Made by a program: the position numbers and the translations under genes. Shown piece after piece: positions 9,775 through 18,779 of a stretch of 64,000 nucleotides of DNA; position 1 is the stretch's first letter, and each line of letters opens with the position of its first letter. Under the pieces are notes generated by a model. That model was not told the DNA's origin, made no database searches, and saw only the letters and a list, made by a program, of their open reading frames with translations. This DNA is from an uncultured Clostridia bacterium (GTDB lineage: Bacteria > Bacillota > Clostridia > Lachnospirales > CAG-274), in contig CANQIA010000002.1 of NCBI GenBank assembly GCA_947624015.1, positions 62,001 through 126,000 on the forward strand. Reading direction: 5' to 3'.

Positions 9775-9822
9775 TGATACTATTTTATCACATAGAAGCA
9801 AATTTTTTTGTGTTGTTTATGC
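9775..9822 (-). promoter_or_regulatory. Promoter of vanX-like/giant B operon (shared element, copy 2)
   Basis: Read on the minus strand this matches 991-1036 with only a few differences: GCATAAACAAC, A-run, TTTGC, then TATGTGATAAAATAGTATCA. The extended -10 TGATAAAAT is at 9782-9787. Expected transcription start is near 9775, giving a leader of about 140 bases. A palindrome TGTCGTTTACGACA lies nine bases upstream (9832-9845), between the two divergent promoters. Confidence 0.65.
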
Positions 9823-9850
9823 CCTTGTATTTGTCGTTTACGACAGCGCT

Positions 9851-9879
9851 ATTGAAAAAACAAAAATAAAATATTAAAG
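9851..9879 (+). promoter_or_regulatory. Possible SigA promoter of giant C
   Basis: TTGAAA, 17 bases, TAAAGT. It ends about 45 bases before the ATG. The -10 is weak, and the region is very AT-rich. It does not resemble the element shared by the other two paralogues. Confidence 0.4.
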
Positions 9880-9924
9880 TATATATATAACCTTGCTAAG
9901 TCAACAAGAAAAGGAGAATGTCTT

Positions 9925-12900
9925 ATGCCCGACAACTTTGATAACATATTTTTAAAGCCGAACGAGATAGAAGATCTTGAAAATTGGGAGCTTCTGTACA
10001 GAATATCTGGAAGACCCGCAAACAGTATATCTTCCCCTAAGAGCTTATTCGATATTTTAAGCTCATTGCTTATAAACGGCACTGCCGTTACCGACATTAT
10101 GGGCTGGACATATGATGAGCAAAATGAAATAAGTATGGACACCGCAGCAGAGCTTGGCGCAAATATTGTAAGGAACTCTCTCAGCAAGGAAAATACAAAT
10201 GACGCAATAACTCTTTTCCCCGATGCAAAGGCAGTATTGATCGACACATCAGATCCCGAACTTGACGAGCAGACAAGAACAATTTATGAAAATAAGAATT
10301 TAAAAGCATTGGAAACGGCGTCTTTATATTATGATAATACCGCAGAAAACGAAAATACCGCAGAAAATGAAAGCACCGCAGATATAGTCATTTCTTCTCA
10401 AGACATTGAAAGCATGGACCCTTGGAGTTTTCTGTGCAAGGTTACGGGTATAAATGCCAACGGCAATTCCCCCGAGGATGTTGAGAGGCTTCTTACAAGC
10501 ATATATATAGACGGAGTAAGGCTTTCGGATACGCTTCAGCTTGGAAACGAGGCTTCTTATGAGACCATAGAGATATTCAGCGATATTGTAAGAAACGCTC
10601 TCGATCCCAATAGCGAGGACTTTGGGCAGGTAACGATAAGGGATAACGGCGAGGTAAAGATAGTCGAACAGGAAGGCGCAGAAATAAACAGAGCCGTCCA
10701 TGAGAATGAATACGATGATCTGACAGGTATGACTTTCAGTACATCGGATCGGGAATGGCATACTAACGCAAACGAGAATACCGAGGCTCAAAGACAAGAA
10801 GAGAGCCACGAGAATGCGGAGCAGAGTACCGCCCCAAACGAGAATACCGAGGCTCAGAGGCAGGAAGAGAGCCACGAGAATGCGGAGCAGAGTACTGCCT
10901 CAAACGAGAATACCGAGGCTCAAAGGCAGGAAGAGAGCCATGAGAATACGGAGCAGAGCGCTGCCCCAAACGAGAATACCGAGGCTCAGAGGCAGGAAGA
11001 AAGCCATGAGAATACGGAGCAGAGTACCGCCCCAAACGAGAATACCGAGGCTCAGAGGCAGGAAGAAAACCATGAGAATACGGAGCAGAGTACTGCCACA
11101 AACGAGAATACCGAGGCTCAAAGGCAGGAAGAGAGCCACGAGAATACGGAGCAGAGTACCGCCCCAAATGAAGATACGAAGCCTCAAGGACGAAACGATA
11201 CGGATAAAGAAGAAACTCTCGATCCCGAATTTGAAGAGGATGAGTTAGAGTTGGAAGATATCGATGAAGAGGACTCACTTGATGAGGAAGACGGTCTGCT
11301 CTCAGACGAAGAGCTTGAGGAAAGGACTAATCAACTGCTTGGTCCCGATTGGGATCAAAACGGCGCAAACATTTTTTCAGACGAAGAGCTTGAAAATGAG
11401 TTCGATGCCTTGGAAAGCGATAACGATGCCTCTGCTTCCCGGGAGGACGACAGTCTTAAAGATCTTGAAGATGAATTAGCCGAAATGGAAAAAAGGGAAC
11501 AAGAGGAAAAGCTTGAAAAGGAATTTGATATAATCGATACGCCTGAAATGATGGAGTTTGACAATATGGGAGCTTCGGAAGCGGGAGATATCTCCATGGC
11601 TTCCGACGATGCCAAAGGGCTTTCTCGCTGGTTCAGAAATGAAGAAGGCACAGGCATAATGGCAGAGGAATTCAACAGGCTTAAATTCGATCCCGAAGCT
11701 CCTGCCAAGGATAATAACAAAAATGCTTTTATACTTATGTCAATGCTTACAGGCGCAGATCTTACCGAAGCGTCCTCCTCCAAGGATTACAGCGATGCTC
11801 TTGACAAGCTTGTAATAAACAATAAGTCTGCAAAGGAATTTTTCGGTATAGGCGACGAGCCTACGGCGGAGGATATTACAAAGATGTTCCCCAAGCTTAC
11901 CGACACCATGAACTCAATATTCAACGGCACCGATATAAACGGCAACGCAAAGGGAAAGACATTTATATTTATAAGGGAGAACGAGCGTCTTAATCCCCTT
12001 ATTATAAATCCCATGCATACGGCAGAGGCACCAAGACCGATAAGAGAGAATGAAAATACACCGCCTGAGAACATAAGAACACGTCTTGTAAGCAAAGCCG
12101 AGGCATTTAATTATATCACAAACAAGTATATAGATAAGCTTATGTCCGATCCCGAGGCGAACACGGCAAACGTCAAATATAAGGATAAAAACGGGAACAC
12201 CTTAGCCGTGTCCGACACAATACGAAATTTCAGCAATGAAAAGGTCGTAAACTATGCGGGAAGATACAATAGGTACACAAACACTTACAGGGCAACGGAA
12301 AGCTACACAAATGCTATGATAGCGGAAACAGACCGTCTTACACGGGAAAATCCGCAGATGTCCGAAAATGAGATAAAAAGCAAGGCTGATAAGAATGTTA
12401 TAAATGAATATATGACAACTAATCACAACGCCGTAAAGGAAGGATATAACGAATTCCGCAGAAGAATGGCAAGGCTTATGGCTGCCGACGGAATAAAAAA
12501 TGTCAGTGATGAGGTCAAAAGGATAACCGATAAAAATGCCGAGAACTATAACAAGCATATACATGAGATAAACAGACTTGCAATGGATTCTCCTTTAAAC
12601 GCAGATGAGGCGCAAAGCTATAACAAAGCCGCCTTGAATTATAGCCGTATGCTTAACAACGAGCCTGTTTTTGCCGATAGTAAAGACAGCTTCCCCGCAT
12701 TGACTCTGAGCCTTGACGACATAGCCTCAGGCAAGGCTATCCTCCAGGCTTTAAAAAGCAAGGAGCCGTCAATAACTCTTGACGATATATACATAGGAGA
12801 AAACAATTTAAGAGAGCTTACGGGGATCAAAGGAGATCTTAGCAATATGACGCCTCAGGAGATCGAAAGCAGTGAAAACATATTCTCCTCTGTGGCAGAA

Positions 12901-13413
12901 AGCTTCAGATCCATGTCAGAACCCGGAAAATGGAGCAAGGATAATTACGGCAAATATTCGATACCCTTGATCGGTATAAAAACAGCCGAGGGCATCATGC
13001 CTGCCCTGTTTACACCGGGAAAAGTGCCTGAAATGAAGCCTGAAGTAAAGCCATTATCCTCAGTTCAGAGATTCTTTTTCAGAGCCTCCACTATCAATGA
13101 GAACGAAAAAGCCGTCAAAGAATATGAGCAGAGCCGAAACGAAGTAAATGCTGCCATTTCAAAAAACAATGCGCTTAAAAACATAAATGAAGCTATCAGA
13201 ATATATGCCAGAGCCAATAACGGCAAAGAGCTTACGGAAAAAGATAATGCATTTGCAAGCCATTTCAAGATAAGCTTACCCAATAATTCTGTACGGTCTC
13301 TTAATCTAAACGAGATGAACAGAAACGAGGCTGCCGAAAATCGTGATCAGATAGGTCTTACTCAGCCTACCGCAAGTAAAAATACACCGAGTAAGGATAC
13401 ACCTTCTCTGTAA
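9925..13413 (+). CDS. Giant modular protein C with acidic repeat region, unknown function
   Basis: A 1162-residue paralogue of the two large proteins to its left; function unknown. Module strands are LLINGTAVTD (residue about 50), SIYIDGVRLSD (about 193), KLVINNKSAKEFFG (about 629) and DIYIGENNLREL (about 954). Between modules 2 and 3 the helical middle region of A and B is replaced by six tandem 22-residue repeats (283-414) and a very acidic Asp/Glu stretch (about 430-560), probably disordered. The C-terminus has the linker PEMKPEVKPLSSVQRF and the IRIYARANN..L...D segment ending ISLPN, both shared with B. No signal peptide or membrane segment is seen. The start has AAGGAG nine bases upstream. 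Confidence 0.85.
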   Translation: MPDNFDNIFLKPNEIEDLENWELLYRISGRPANSISSPKSLFDILSSLLINGTAVTDIMGWTYDEQNEISMDTAAELGANIVRNSLSKENTNDAITLFPDAKAVLIDTSDPELDEQTRTIYENKNLKALETASLYYDNTAENENTAENESTADIVISSQDIESMDPWSFLCKVTGINANGNSPEDVERLLTSIYIDGVRLSDTLQLGNEASYETIEIFSDIVRNALDPNSEDFGQVTIRDNGEVKIVEQEGAEINRAVHENEYDDLTGMTFSTSDREWHTNANENTEAQRQEESHENAEQSTAPNENTEAQRQEESHENAEQSTASNENTEAQRQEESHENTEQSAAPNENTEAQRQEESHENTEQSTAPNENTEAQRQEENHENTEQSTATNENTEAQRQEESHENTEQSTAPNEDTKPQGRNDTDKEETLDPEFEEDELELEDIDEEDSLDEEDGLLSDEELEERTNQLLGPDWDQNGANIFSDEELENEFDALESDNDASASREDDSLKDLEDELAEMEKREQEEKLEKEFDIIDTPEMMEFDNMGASEAGDISMASDDAKGLSRWFRNEEGTGIMAEEFNRLKFDPEAPAKDNNKNAFILMSMLTGADLTEASSSKDYSDALDKLVINNKSAKEFFGIGDEPTAEDITKMFPKLTDTMNSIFNGTDINGNAKGKTFIFIRENERLNPLIINPMHTAEAPRPIRENENTPPENIRTRLVSKAEAFNYITNKYIDKLMSDPEANTANVKYKDKNGNTLAVSDTIRNFSNEKVVNYAGRYNRYTNTYRATESYTNAMIAETDRLTRENPQMSENEIKSKADKNVINEYMTTNHNAVKEGYNEFRRRMARLMAADGIKNVSDEVKRITDKNAENYNKHIHEINRLAMDSPLNADEAQSYNKAALNYSRMLNNEPVFADSKDSFPALTLSLDDIASGKAILQALKSKEPSITLDDIYIGENNLRELTGIKGDLSNMTPQEIESSENIFSSVAESFRSMSEPGKWSKDNYGKYSIPLIGIKTAEGIMPALFTPGKVPEMKPEVKPLSSVQRFFFRASTINENEKAVKEYEQSRNEVNAAISKNNALKNINEAIRIYARANNGKELTEKDNAFASHFKISLPNNSVRSLNLNEMNRNEAAENRDQIGLTQPTASKNTPSKDTPSL
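10771..11166 (+). repeat. Six tandem 66-bp coding repeats
   Basis: Six direct in-frame copies of a 66-base unit inside giant protein C, starting at 10771, 10837, 10903, 10969, 11035 and 11101. The unit encodes NENTEAQRQEESHENTEQST plus two residues. Copies differ at few bases, mostly silent or A/T and P/S changes. A degenerate seventh start (NEDTKPQ) follows at 11167. The near-identity suggests recent expansion by slippage or recombination. Confidence 0.95.
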
Positions 13414-13557
13414 CGAACCGTCGGTATAGCATTCCGATAAGCAAAACACGCAAATATAAGCACCGATACGCTCAAGGTCTCCAGCACGGCAGATCGTATA
13501 AAACGCCCGAACAAGGGTCTGTTCGGAGAAATATAAAAATAAAGAAAGGAATAGATC
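13414..13557. other. Intergenic gap between giant C and PAP2 gene
   Basis: It contains the hairpin CCGAACA / TGTTCGG at about 13507-13527 without a clear T-run, so it may be a weak terminator or leader structure. AAAGGAA precedes the next ATG. No gene is seen. Confidence 0.35.
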
Positions 13558-14544
13558 ATGGATATCAACTATTTAATTTTACTTCAAAATTTAAGAGAGG
13601 CAACAGGCAATATTTTTACGCCGTTTCTGGAATTTATTACAAAGCTCGGAGAAACATCTGTGCTTATGCTTGCCATAGGCATAATATACTGGGGCTTTGA
13701 CAAAAGGAAGGGTATTTTCCTTATGTTTACCCTTTACGCCAACCGAGTGATAAACGGCTTTATAAAGATTACGGCATGTGTGTACCGTCCTTGGATAAGG
13801 GATGCAAGGATAACGCCTGTACCCGAGGCTCAGGCAGACGCAACGGGCTATTCCTTCCCCAGCGGTCATACGGGAAACGCCGTAAGCATATGGGGCGGTC
13901 TTTCCGCCGACGCACAGAGCAGCTACAAGATACCAAAGGCTCTGCGTATATTTTTTGTGATACTGATACTGCTTATAGCCTTTTCAAGAAACTATCTGGG
14001 AGTACATACTCCTCAAGACGTTCTGACAGCTCTTGTAATAGGTACTGTTGTACTCTTTGCCATGGTAAAGCTTATGCCTATAATAGAGGAAAAGCCAAAG
14101 GGAGATATATGGGCTTTGATAGTGGGAGTCGCATTATGCGTTGTACTTATACTCTACGCCGCCTTGAAATCCTATCCCGTCGACTATGCGCCTGACGGCT
14201 CTGTTATCGTAGAGGGTTCCAAAATGGCTGTGGATTCCTACAAGACTGCCGGAGGAGCTATGGGTATGCTTGTGGGCTGGTTTATAGAAAGACGTTTTAT
14301 AAAGTTTTCCACAGATATAGGCAACTCTGAAAGAATAGCCAGACTGGCGTTTTGCTTCTTTACATATATACTCCTTGACAACTTTGCAGGCACCGGAGCA
14401 GATATGCTTATTTCCGCAGGACTGGGTACAGGAGCGGCAAAGTCTGTGATGCAGTTTGTATGTCTGTTTTACTTTACGGCTGTTGCTCCCGGCATATCAA
14501 AGTTATTTTCACACATTATTTGCAGCTTGCGGGATCGCAAATAG
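13558..14544 (+). CDS. PAP2-family membrane phosphatase
   Basis: A 328-residue integral membrane protein with all three PAP2 signatures: KITACVYRP (KX6RP, residues about 71-79), SFPSGHTGNAV (PSGH, about 99-109) and SRNYLGVHTPQD (SRX5HX3D, about 140-151), so the catalytic His pair and Arg/Lys are intact. PAP2 enzymes of this topology remove phosphate from lipid phosphates such as undecaprenyl pyrophosphate, phosphatidate or sphingoid phosphates; the substrate cannot be read from sequence. The long C-terminal half adds several more membrane helices, as in the clostridial group of about 300 residues. It appears to be a single-gene unit ending at a strong terminator. Confidence 0.88.
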   Translation: MDINYLILLQNLREATGNIFTPFLEFITKLGETSVLMLAIGIIYWGFDKRKGIFLMFTLYANRVINGFIKITACVYRPWIRDARITPVPEAQADATGYSFPSGHTGNAVSIWGGLSADAQSSYKIPKALRIFFVILILLIAFSRNYLGVHTPQDVLTALVIGTVVLFAMVKLMPIIEEKPKGDIWALIVGVALCVVLILYAALKSYPVDYAPDGSVIVEGSKMAVDSYKTAGGAMGMLVGWFIERRFIKFSTDIGNSERIARLAFCFFTYILLDNFAGTGADMLISAGLGTGAAKSVMQFVCLFYFTAVAPGISKLFSHIICSLRDRK

Positions 14545-14569
14545 GTCGGTTTTAATATAAATGCGTAAT

Positions 14570-14606
14570 AAATATCCCCCGGCTTTGCCGGGGGATATTT
14601 ATTTTG
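14570..14606. terminator. Bidirectional terminator
   Basis: The strong stem ATATCCCCCGGC / GCCGGGGGATAT, A/T rich on both sides, separates the convergent PAP2 and valS genes. Confidence 0.9.
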
Positions 14607-14612
14607 ATATAT

Positions 14613-17246
14613 TTATTTTTGTTCCAATCCGGCTAACTGTTCTTCAACGCTCTTAAGCATAGTGCTGTATTTTTCAAGCTTAGCCTTTTCCTCATTTATT
14701 ACCTTTTCGGGAGCTTTTGAAATGAAGCCCTGATTTGAAAGCTTCTTTTCAACTCTCTCCACCTCTTTAACAAGCTTATCCCTTTCCTTGGCAAGCCTTT
14801 CCTTTTCCTTGGCTATGTCTACAAGCTCGGCAAAGGGCATATATATCATGCCGTTGTGAATAACAGTCGATACTGCGTCTTCATCTATTCCCGTCTTGTC
14901 GGACTGTACCACGACCTCGCTTGCATAGGCAAGAGGCGCAAAGAACACACTGCCCTTTTCAAATATGGAGCGTACCTCGCTGTTTGCGCTTACTACAAAT
15001 ACCTTTGCTTTCTTGCCCGGCGCAACATTCATATTAGCTCTTACGTTTCTTATGGACTTGACAGCCTCTTTCATAAGCTCTATGGCTTTTTCGTCCTCGG
15101 CAAAATTGTATTCCTCCGTATATTCGGGCCACTTTGAAAGCATAATGGTCTCTTCTTCGTTCTGTACGGATGTAAATATTTCCTCTGTCACAAAGGGCAT
15201 AAAGGGATGAAGGAGCTTAAGGGCATTTATAAGTACCGTTTTAAGTGTCCATAAAGCTGCGTTTCTTGTGGTATCTTCTTTGTTGTAAAGTCTTGGCTTT
15301 ACCATTTCTATATACCAGTCGCAGTACTCGTCCCATATAAAGTCATATACATTTTGTACTGCTATGCCCAGTTCAAAGGCGTCTAGGTTTGCCGTTACGT
15401 TTTTAGCAAGAGAATTGACCTTACTGAGTATCCACTTATCTGCCGAGGTCAGCTCTGAAATATTGCATTGGGGAGACTCGTCTCCCATATTCATTATCAC
15501 AAATCTTGTGGCATTCCACAGCTTGTTTGCAAAGTTTCTGCTGTTTTCAACTCTTTCATTGTAAAATCTCATATCGTTGCCGGGAGCGTTGCCTGTAATA
15601 AGAGTAAGTCTTAAAGCATCGGCACCATAGTCCTTTATTATCTCAAGGGGATCTATGCCGTTGCCAAGGGATTTACTCATTTTACGTCCCTTACTGTCTC
15701 TTACAAGACCGTGTATGAGAACTGTTCTGAAGGGTACCTCTCCCATCTGTTCCATAGCGGAAAACACCATTCTTACTACCCAAAAGAATATGATATCGTA
15801 GCCTGTTACAAGCACGCTCGTAGGATAAAAATGCTCCAGCTCAGGTGTCTTTTCGGGCCAGCCCAGTGTTGAAAAAGGCCACAGCGCAGATGAGAACCAT
15901 GTGTCAAGGCAATCCTCATCCTGTACTATATGAGTGCCTCCGCACTTAGGACATACCTTAGGCGCTTCTGTGCTGACTATTACCTCTCCGCAGTCGCAAT
16001 AGTAGGCAGGTATCCTGTGTCCCCACCAAAGCTGCCTTGATATACACCAGTCATGGATATCTTCAAGCCAGTGTGTGTATATTTTACCGAAGCGGTCGGG
16101 AACGAATTTAAGGTCGCCTTTATAATATGCGTCCAGAGCAGGCTTTGCAAGCTCGTCCATTTTAACGAACCACTGCTTCTTTATAAGAGGTTCTATTACG
16201 CAATTACATCTGTCGTGAGTACCTACTGCGTGAGTAATATCCTCCTTCTTTATGAACAGACCCATTTCATCAAGCTCTTTTACTATCTGCTTTCTCGCTT
16301 CATACCTGTCCATGCCTGCAAACTTGCCGCCGTTTTCGTTTATGGTTCCGTCATCGTTAAGAATGTTAATTTTAGGCAGACCATGTCTTTCGCCTACCTC
16401 AAAGTCGTTGGGATCATGGGCGGGAGTTATCTTTACAACACCTGTACCGAATTCCATATCCACATAGCTGTCTTCTATAATGGGTATCTCCCTGTTTACA
16501 AAGGGCAGTATACAGACCTTGCCCACCACGTCTTTATATCTTTCATCCTGAGGATTTACTGCAATGGCAGTATCGCCCAGCATTGTTTCCGGTCTTGTGG
16601 TGGCAAATTCCAAAAATTTGTCCGTACCCTTTATAGGATACTTTATATGCCAAAAGCCGCCCTGCATATCCGTATGCTCCACCTCGGCGTCGGAAATAGT
16701 CGTTTGACAGGTAGGACACCAGTTTATAAGCTTTTCGCCCTGATATATATAGCCCTTTTCATAAAGCTTGCAAAAGACTGTAAGGACAGCATTTGAAAGT
16801 CCCTCATCCATTGTAAAGCGTTCTCTTTCCCAGTCGCAGGAGGAGCCTAATTTCATAAGCTGATTAAGTATGGCGCCGCCGTACTCCTCTTTCCATGCCC
16901 AGGCTCTCTTTAAAAAGCCTTCTCTTCCTATATCCTCCTTGGTGATTCCTTCCTCACGCATTTTATTGACTATCTTGACCTCTGTTGAGATAGCCGCATG
17001 ATCCGTACCTGGTACCCAAAGAGCGTTATAGCCCTGCATTCTCTTCCACCTTATGAGTATATCCTGCAATGTTTCATCAAGGGCATGACCCATATGAAGC
17101 TGTCCCGTAATATTCGGCGGAGGTATAACAATGGTAAAAGGTTCTTTGCTTTTATCCACCTCTGCGTGAAAATATCCTTTATCGAGCCAGTTTTTATAAA
17201 TTCTGTCCTCGATTGAAGGATCGTAGTTTTTTGCCATTTCCTTCAT
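14613..17246 (-). CDS. valS: Valyl-tRNA synthetase
   Basis: An 877-residue class Ia synthetase charging tRNA-Val. It has the HIGH motif as [14 protein letters not shown] (near residue 45), a zinc-ribbon insertion with CDCGEV and CPKCGG, the editing domain with [12 protein letters not shown], the KMSKS loop as [14 protein letters not shown], and a C-terminal coiled-coil arm of about 65 residues, giving the normal bacterial length. I chose ATG at 17246 because AGGAGG lies nine bases before it; an in-frame start 18 codons upstream lies inside the leader. Expression should be set by the T-box directly upstream, so it should rise when tRNA-Val is uncharged. Confidence 0.97.
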   Translation of the reverse strand: MKEMAKNYDPSIEDRIYKNWLDKGYFHAEVDKSKEPFTIVIPPPNITGQLHMGHALDETLQDILIRWKRMQGYNALWVPGTDHAAISTEVKIVNKMREEGITKEDIGREGFLKRAWAWKEEYGGAILNQLMKLGSSCDWERERFTMDEGLSNAVLTVFCKLYEKGYIYQGEKLINWCPTCQTTISDAEVEHTDMQGGFWHIKYPIKGTDKFLEFATTRPETMLGDTAIAVNPQDERYKDVVGKVCILPFVNREIPIIEDSYVDMEFGTGVVKITPAHDPNDFEVGERHGLPKINILNDDGTINENGGKFAGMDRYEARKQIVKELDEMGLFIKKEDITHAVGTHDRCNCVIEPLIKKQWFVKMDELAKPALDAYYKGDLKFVPDRFGKIYTHWLEDIHDWCISRQLWWGHRIPAYYCDCGEVIVSTEAPKVCPKCGGTHIVQDEDCLDTWFSSALWPFSTLGWPEKTPELEHFYPTSVLVTGYDIIFFWVVRMVFSAMEQMGEVPFRTVLIHGLVRDSKGRKMSKSLGNGIDPLEIIKDYGADALRLTLITGNAPGNDMRFYNERVENSRNFANKLWNATRFVIMNMGDESPQCNISELTSADKWILSKVNSLAKNVTANLDAFELGIAVQNVYDFIWDEYCDWYIEMVKPRLYNKEDTTRNAALWTLKTVLINALKLLHPFMPFVTEEIFTSVQNEEETIMLSKWPEYTEEYNFAEDEKAIELMKEAVKSIRNVRANMNVAPGKKAKVFVVSANSEVRSIFEKGSVFFAPLAYASEVVVQSDKTGIDEDAVSTVIHNGMIYMPFAELVDIAKEKERLAKERDKLVKEVERVEKKLSNQGFISKAPEKVINEEKAKLEKYSTMLKSVEEQLAGLEQK

Positions 17247-17294
17247 AATAGCTGTCCTCCTATGTTTTATGTTATATTGTAAATTATTCCCCTT

Positions 17295-17535
17295 CAACAA
17301 AAAAGGATACTTTCGTCAACTAAAGGACGAAAGTATCCGTGGTACCACCTTAATTCCTGTATGATACAGGCACTCCTGACCCTTAACGCAGGTCACACGT
17401 TCCGCTTATATCTCTTCGGCGGGAGGACTCCAAAGCTACCTTCGGCAATTCTTACGACAAAGCGCCTTTCAGCCTATGGGCGCTTCTCTCTTTGAGGGGA
17501 TATTGCCTACTCCTCTTCTTCTCAGTCCTTATTGA
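17295..17535 (-). promoter_or_regulatory. T-box leader of valS
   Basis: On the minus strand the leader has stem I with the apical AG-bulge/GNUG-like segments, a probable Val specifier GTA (complement of 17437-17439) followed by a purine, the T-box AAGGTGGTACCACGG (17337-17351) and a terminator GGATACTTTCGTC / GACGAAAGTATCC (17305-17338) with TTTTTTG. The TGGT bulge fits the ACCA end of tRNA-Val. Uncharged tRNA-Val binding would favour the antiterminator and readthrough into valS. Confidence 0.93.
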
Positions 17536-17539
17536 TCTA

Positions 17540-17782
17540 TCAGCTTAAAAAGTCAACTATCGCCTCACAGGCATTTGCCTCATCGGAGCCTTCGGCAGTA
17601 ATTTCTACCTTATTGCCTGAAAGTGAGCCAATGGATATAACGCCCATGATGCTTTTTAAATTTATCTCTTTGTTATCCATTTTCAAACGGATCGAACTTG
17701 CATATCTTCCCGCTGTCTGTACCAGCATAGGTATAGGTCTTTCGATCATGCTTGAACCCACTGTAATCGTTTTCTTAACCAT
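17540..17782 (-). CDS. HPr-like protein lacking His15 (Crh-like)
   Basis: An 80-residue protein of the HPr fold. In normal HPr the PTS phosphate acceptor is His15 in GLHARPA; here the same place reads SMIERPI, so no His is available for phosphotransfer from Enzyme I. The regulatory site is kept: NLKSIMGVISIG carries the Ser46 equivalent that HprK phosphorylates. That combination matches Bacillus Crh (Gln15, Ser46), a CcpA co-regulator, which also sits just after whiA. The start ATG lies inside the whiA stop region (8-base overlap), so translation is probably coupled. HprK is encoded at the head of the same operon. I infer a purely regulatory protein. Confidence 0.85.
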   Translation of the reverse strand: MVKKTITVGSSMIERPIPMLVQTAGRYASSIRLKMDNKEINLKSIMGVISIGSLSGNKVEITAEGSDEANACEAIVDFLS

Positions 17783-18692
17783 AGTTATTGTCCCCCTTGA
17801 GTTTATCTGCGATATCGCATATTTTCTTTAACCTGTGATTGACACCTGACTTGCCGACAGGCGGAATCATTTTTTCTCCCAGTTCTTTTAAACTGGCATC
17901 TGCGTACATAACTCGCATTTCTGCCATTTTCTTAAGATTATCGGGCAGATAATCAAGCCCTTTGCTTTTTGAAATATAGTTAATGGCTTCTATCTGCCTA
18001 AGGGAAGCCGATACGATCTTGCCGAGATTGGCTGTTTCGCAGTTCACAAGTCTGTTGACATTGTTGCGCACGCCTTTGAGCACTCTGAGATTTTCCAGCT
18101 CCAGCAAAGCTCTGTGCGCCGACATAACATTGAGAAGATCCACTATAAGCTCTGCCTCTTTGCAGTAAACCACAAAGTGATTTTTTCTCTCAACTATCTT
18201 CATGTTTATGTCAAAGCTGCCTATAAGCTCCTTAAGGCTGCGGGCATGTTCATAATCATTGTCCACAAACTCTATGTGATAGTGCTTATTGGGATCGCTT
18301 ATGGAACCGCAGCATAAAAACGCCGTTCTTATATAAGCCCTCTTACAGCAGCTATTTGATACAACAAGAGGATCGATAGGGGAATCTATACTAAAGCCCC
18401 TGTCATAACCGATACCCGTAGCATCGAGTATCTTATCTGCAAGAGCCTCGTCCTCTATTATTATGTTTCCCTTATGGCAGCTTACCTCAGCGCCGAACAG
18501 TCTGTTTATAAAATTTTGGGCAGCGCCAAGCACATCCGTATTTTCATTATGTACTATAATGAGCTTATGCCCATTATCGGCGCCTATGTAGCCGTCTATA
18601 TTTATTACAGCTTCCAGCGCAGCTGTAAGGCAATGCCTGTTCTTATATTCATATGAAAGTAATTCCCTTTTAACGTCTGAAGAAAATGACAT
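17775..18692 (-). CDS. whiA: WhiA-type sporulation/division regulator
   Basis: A 305-residue protein with the WhiA layout: an N-terminal degenerate LAGLIDADG homing-endonuclease-like region (SFSSDVKRELLSYE start, AALEAVINIDGYIG) and a C-terminal helix-turn-helix ending LKELGEKMIPPVGKSGVNHRLKKI, the family signature. In Firmicutes WhiA affects cell division and chromosome segregation; in actinobacteria it controls sporulation. It has a GGGGGAGAT ribosome site. It lies 87 bases after rapZ and overlaps the HPr-like gene. The usual neighbour glmR (yvcK) between rapZ and whiA is missing. Confidence 0.95.
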   Translation of the reverse strand: MSFSSDVKRELLSYEYKNRHCLTAALEAVINIDGYIGADNGHKLIIVHNENTDVLGAAQNFINRLFGAEVSCHKGNIIIEDEALADKILDATGIGYDRGFSIDSPIDPLVVSNSCCKRAYIRTAFLCCGSISDPNKHYHIEFVDNDYEHARSLKELIGSFDINMKIVERKNHFVVYCKEAELIVDLLNVMSAHRALLELENLRVLKGVRNNVNRLVNCETANLGKIVSASLRQIEAINYISKSKGLDYLPDNLKKMAEMRVMYADASLKELGEKMIPPVGKSGVNHRLKKICDIADKLKGDNNYG

Positions 18693-18779
18693 ATATCTCC
18701 CCCGACACAGTGCCGAATAACTCTCAAAAGATATGTGAACATGGCATATACAGTAAGCTATTTACCATAAACAAGTATA

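Noticed and set aside
10763..11278. Several long open frames on the other strand and in other frames across the 66-bp repeats of giant protein C
   Set aside because: A 66-base period is a multiple of three, so every frame repeats without stops once one copy is open. The alternative products are Arg/Pro or Leu/Ser simple repeats without ribosome sites.
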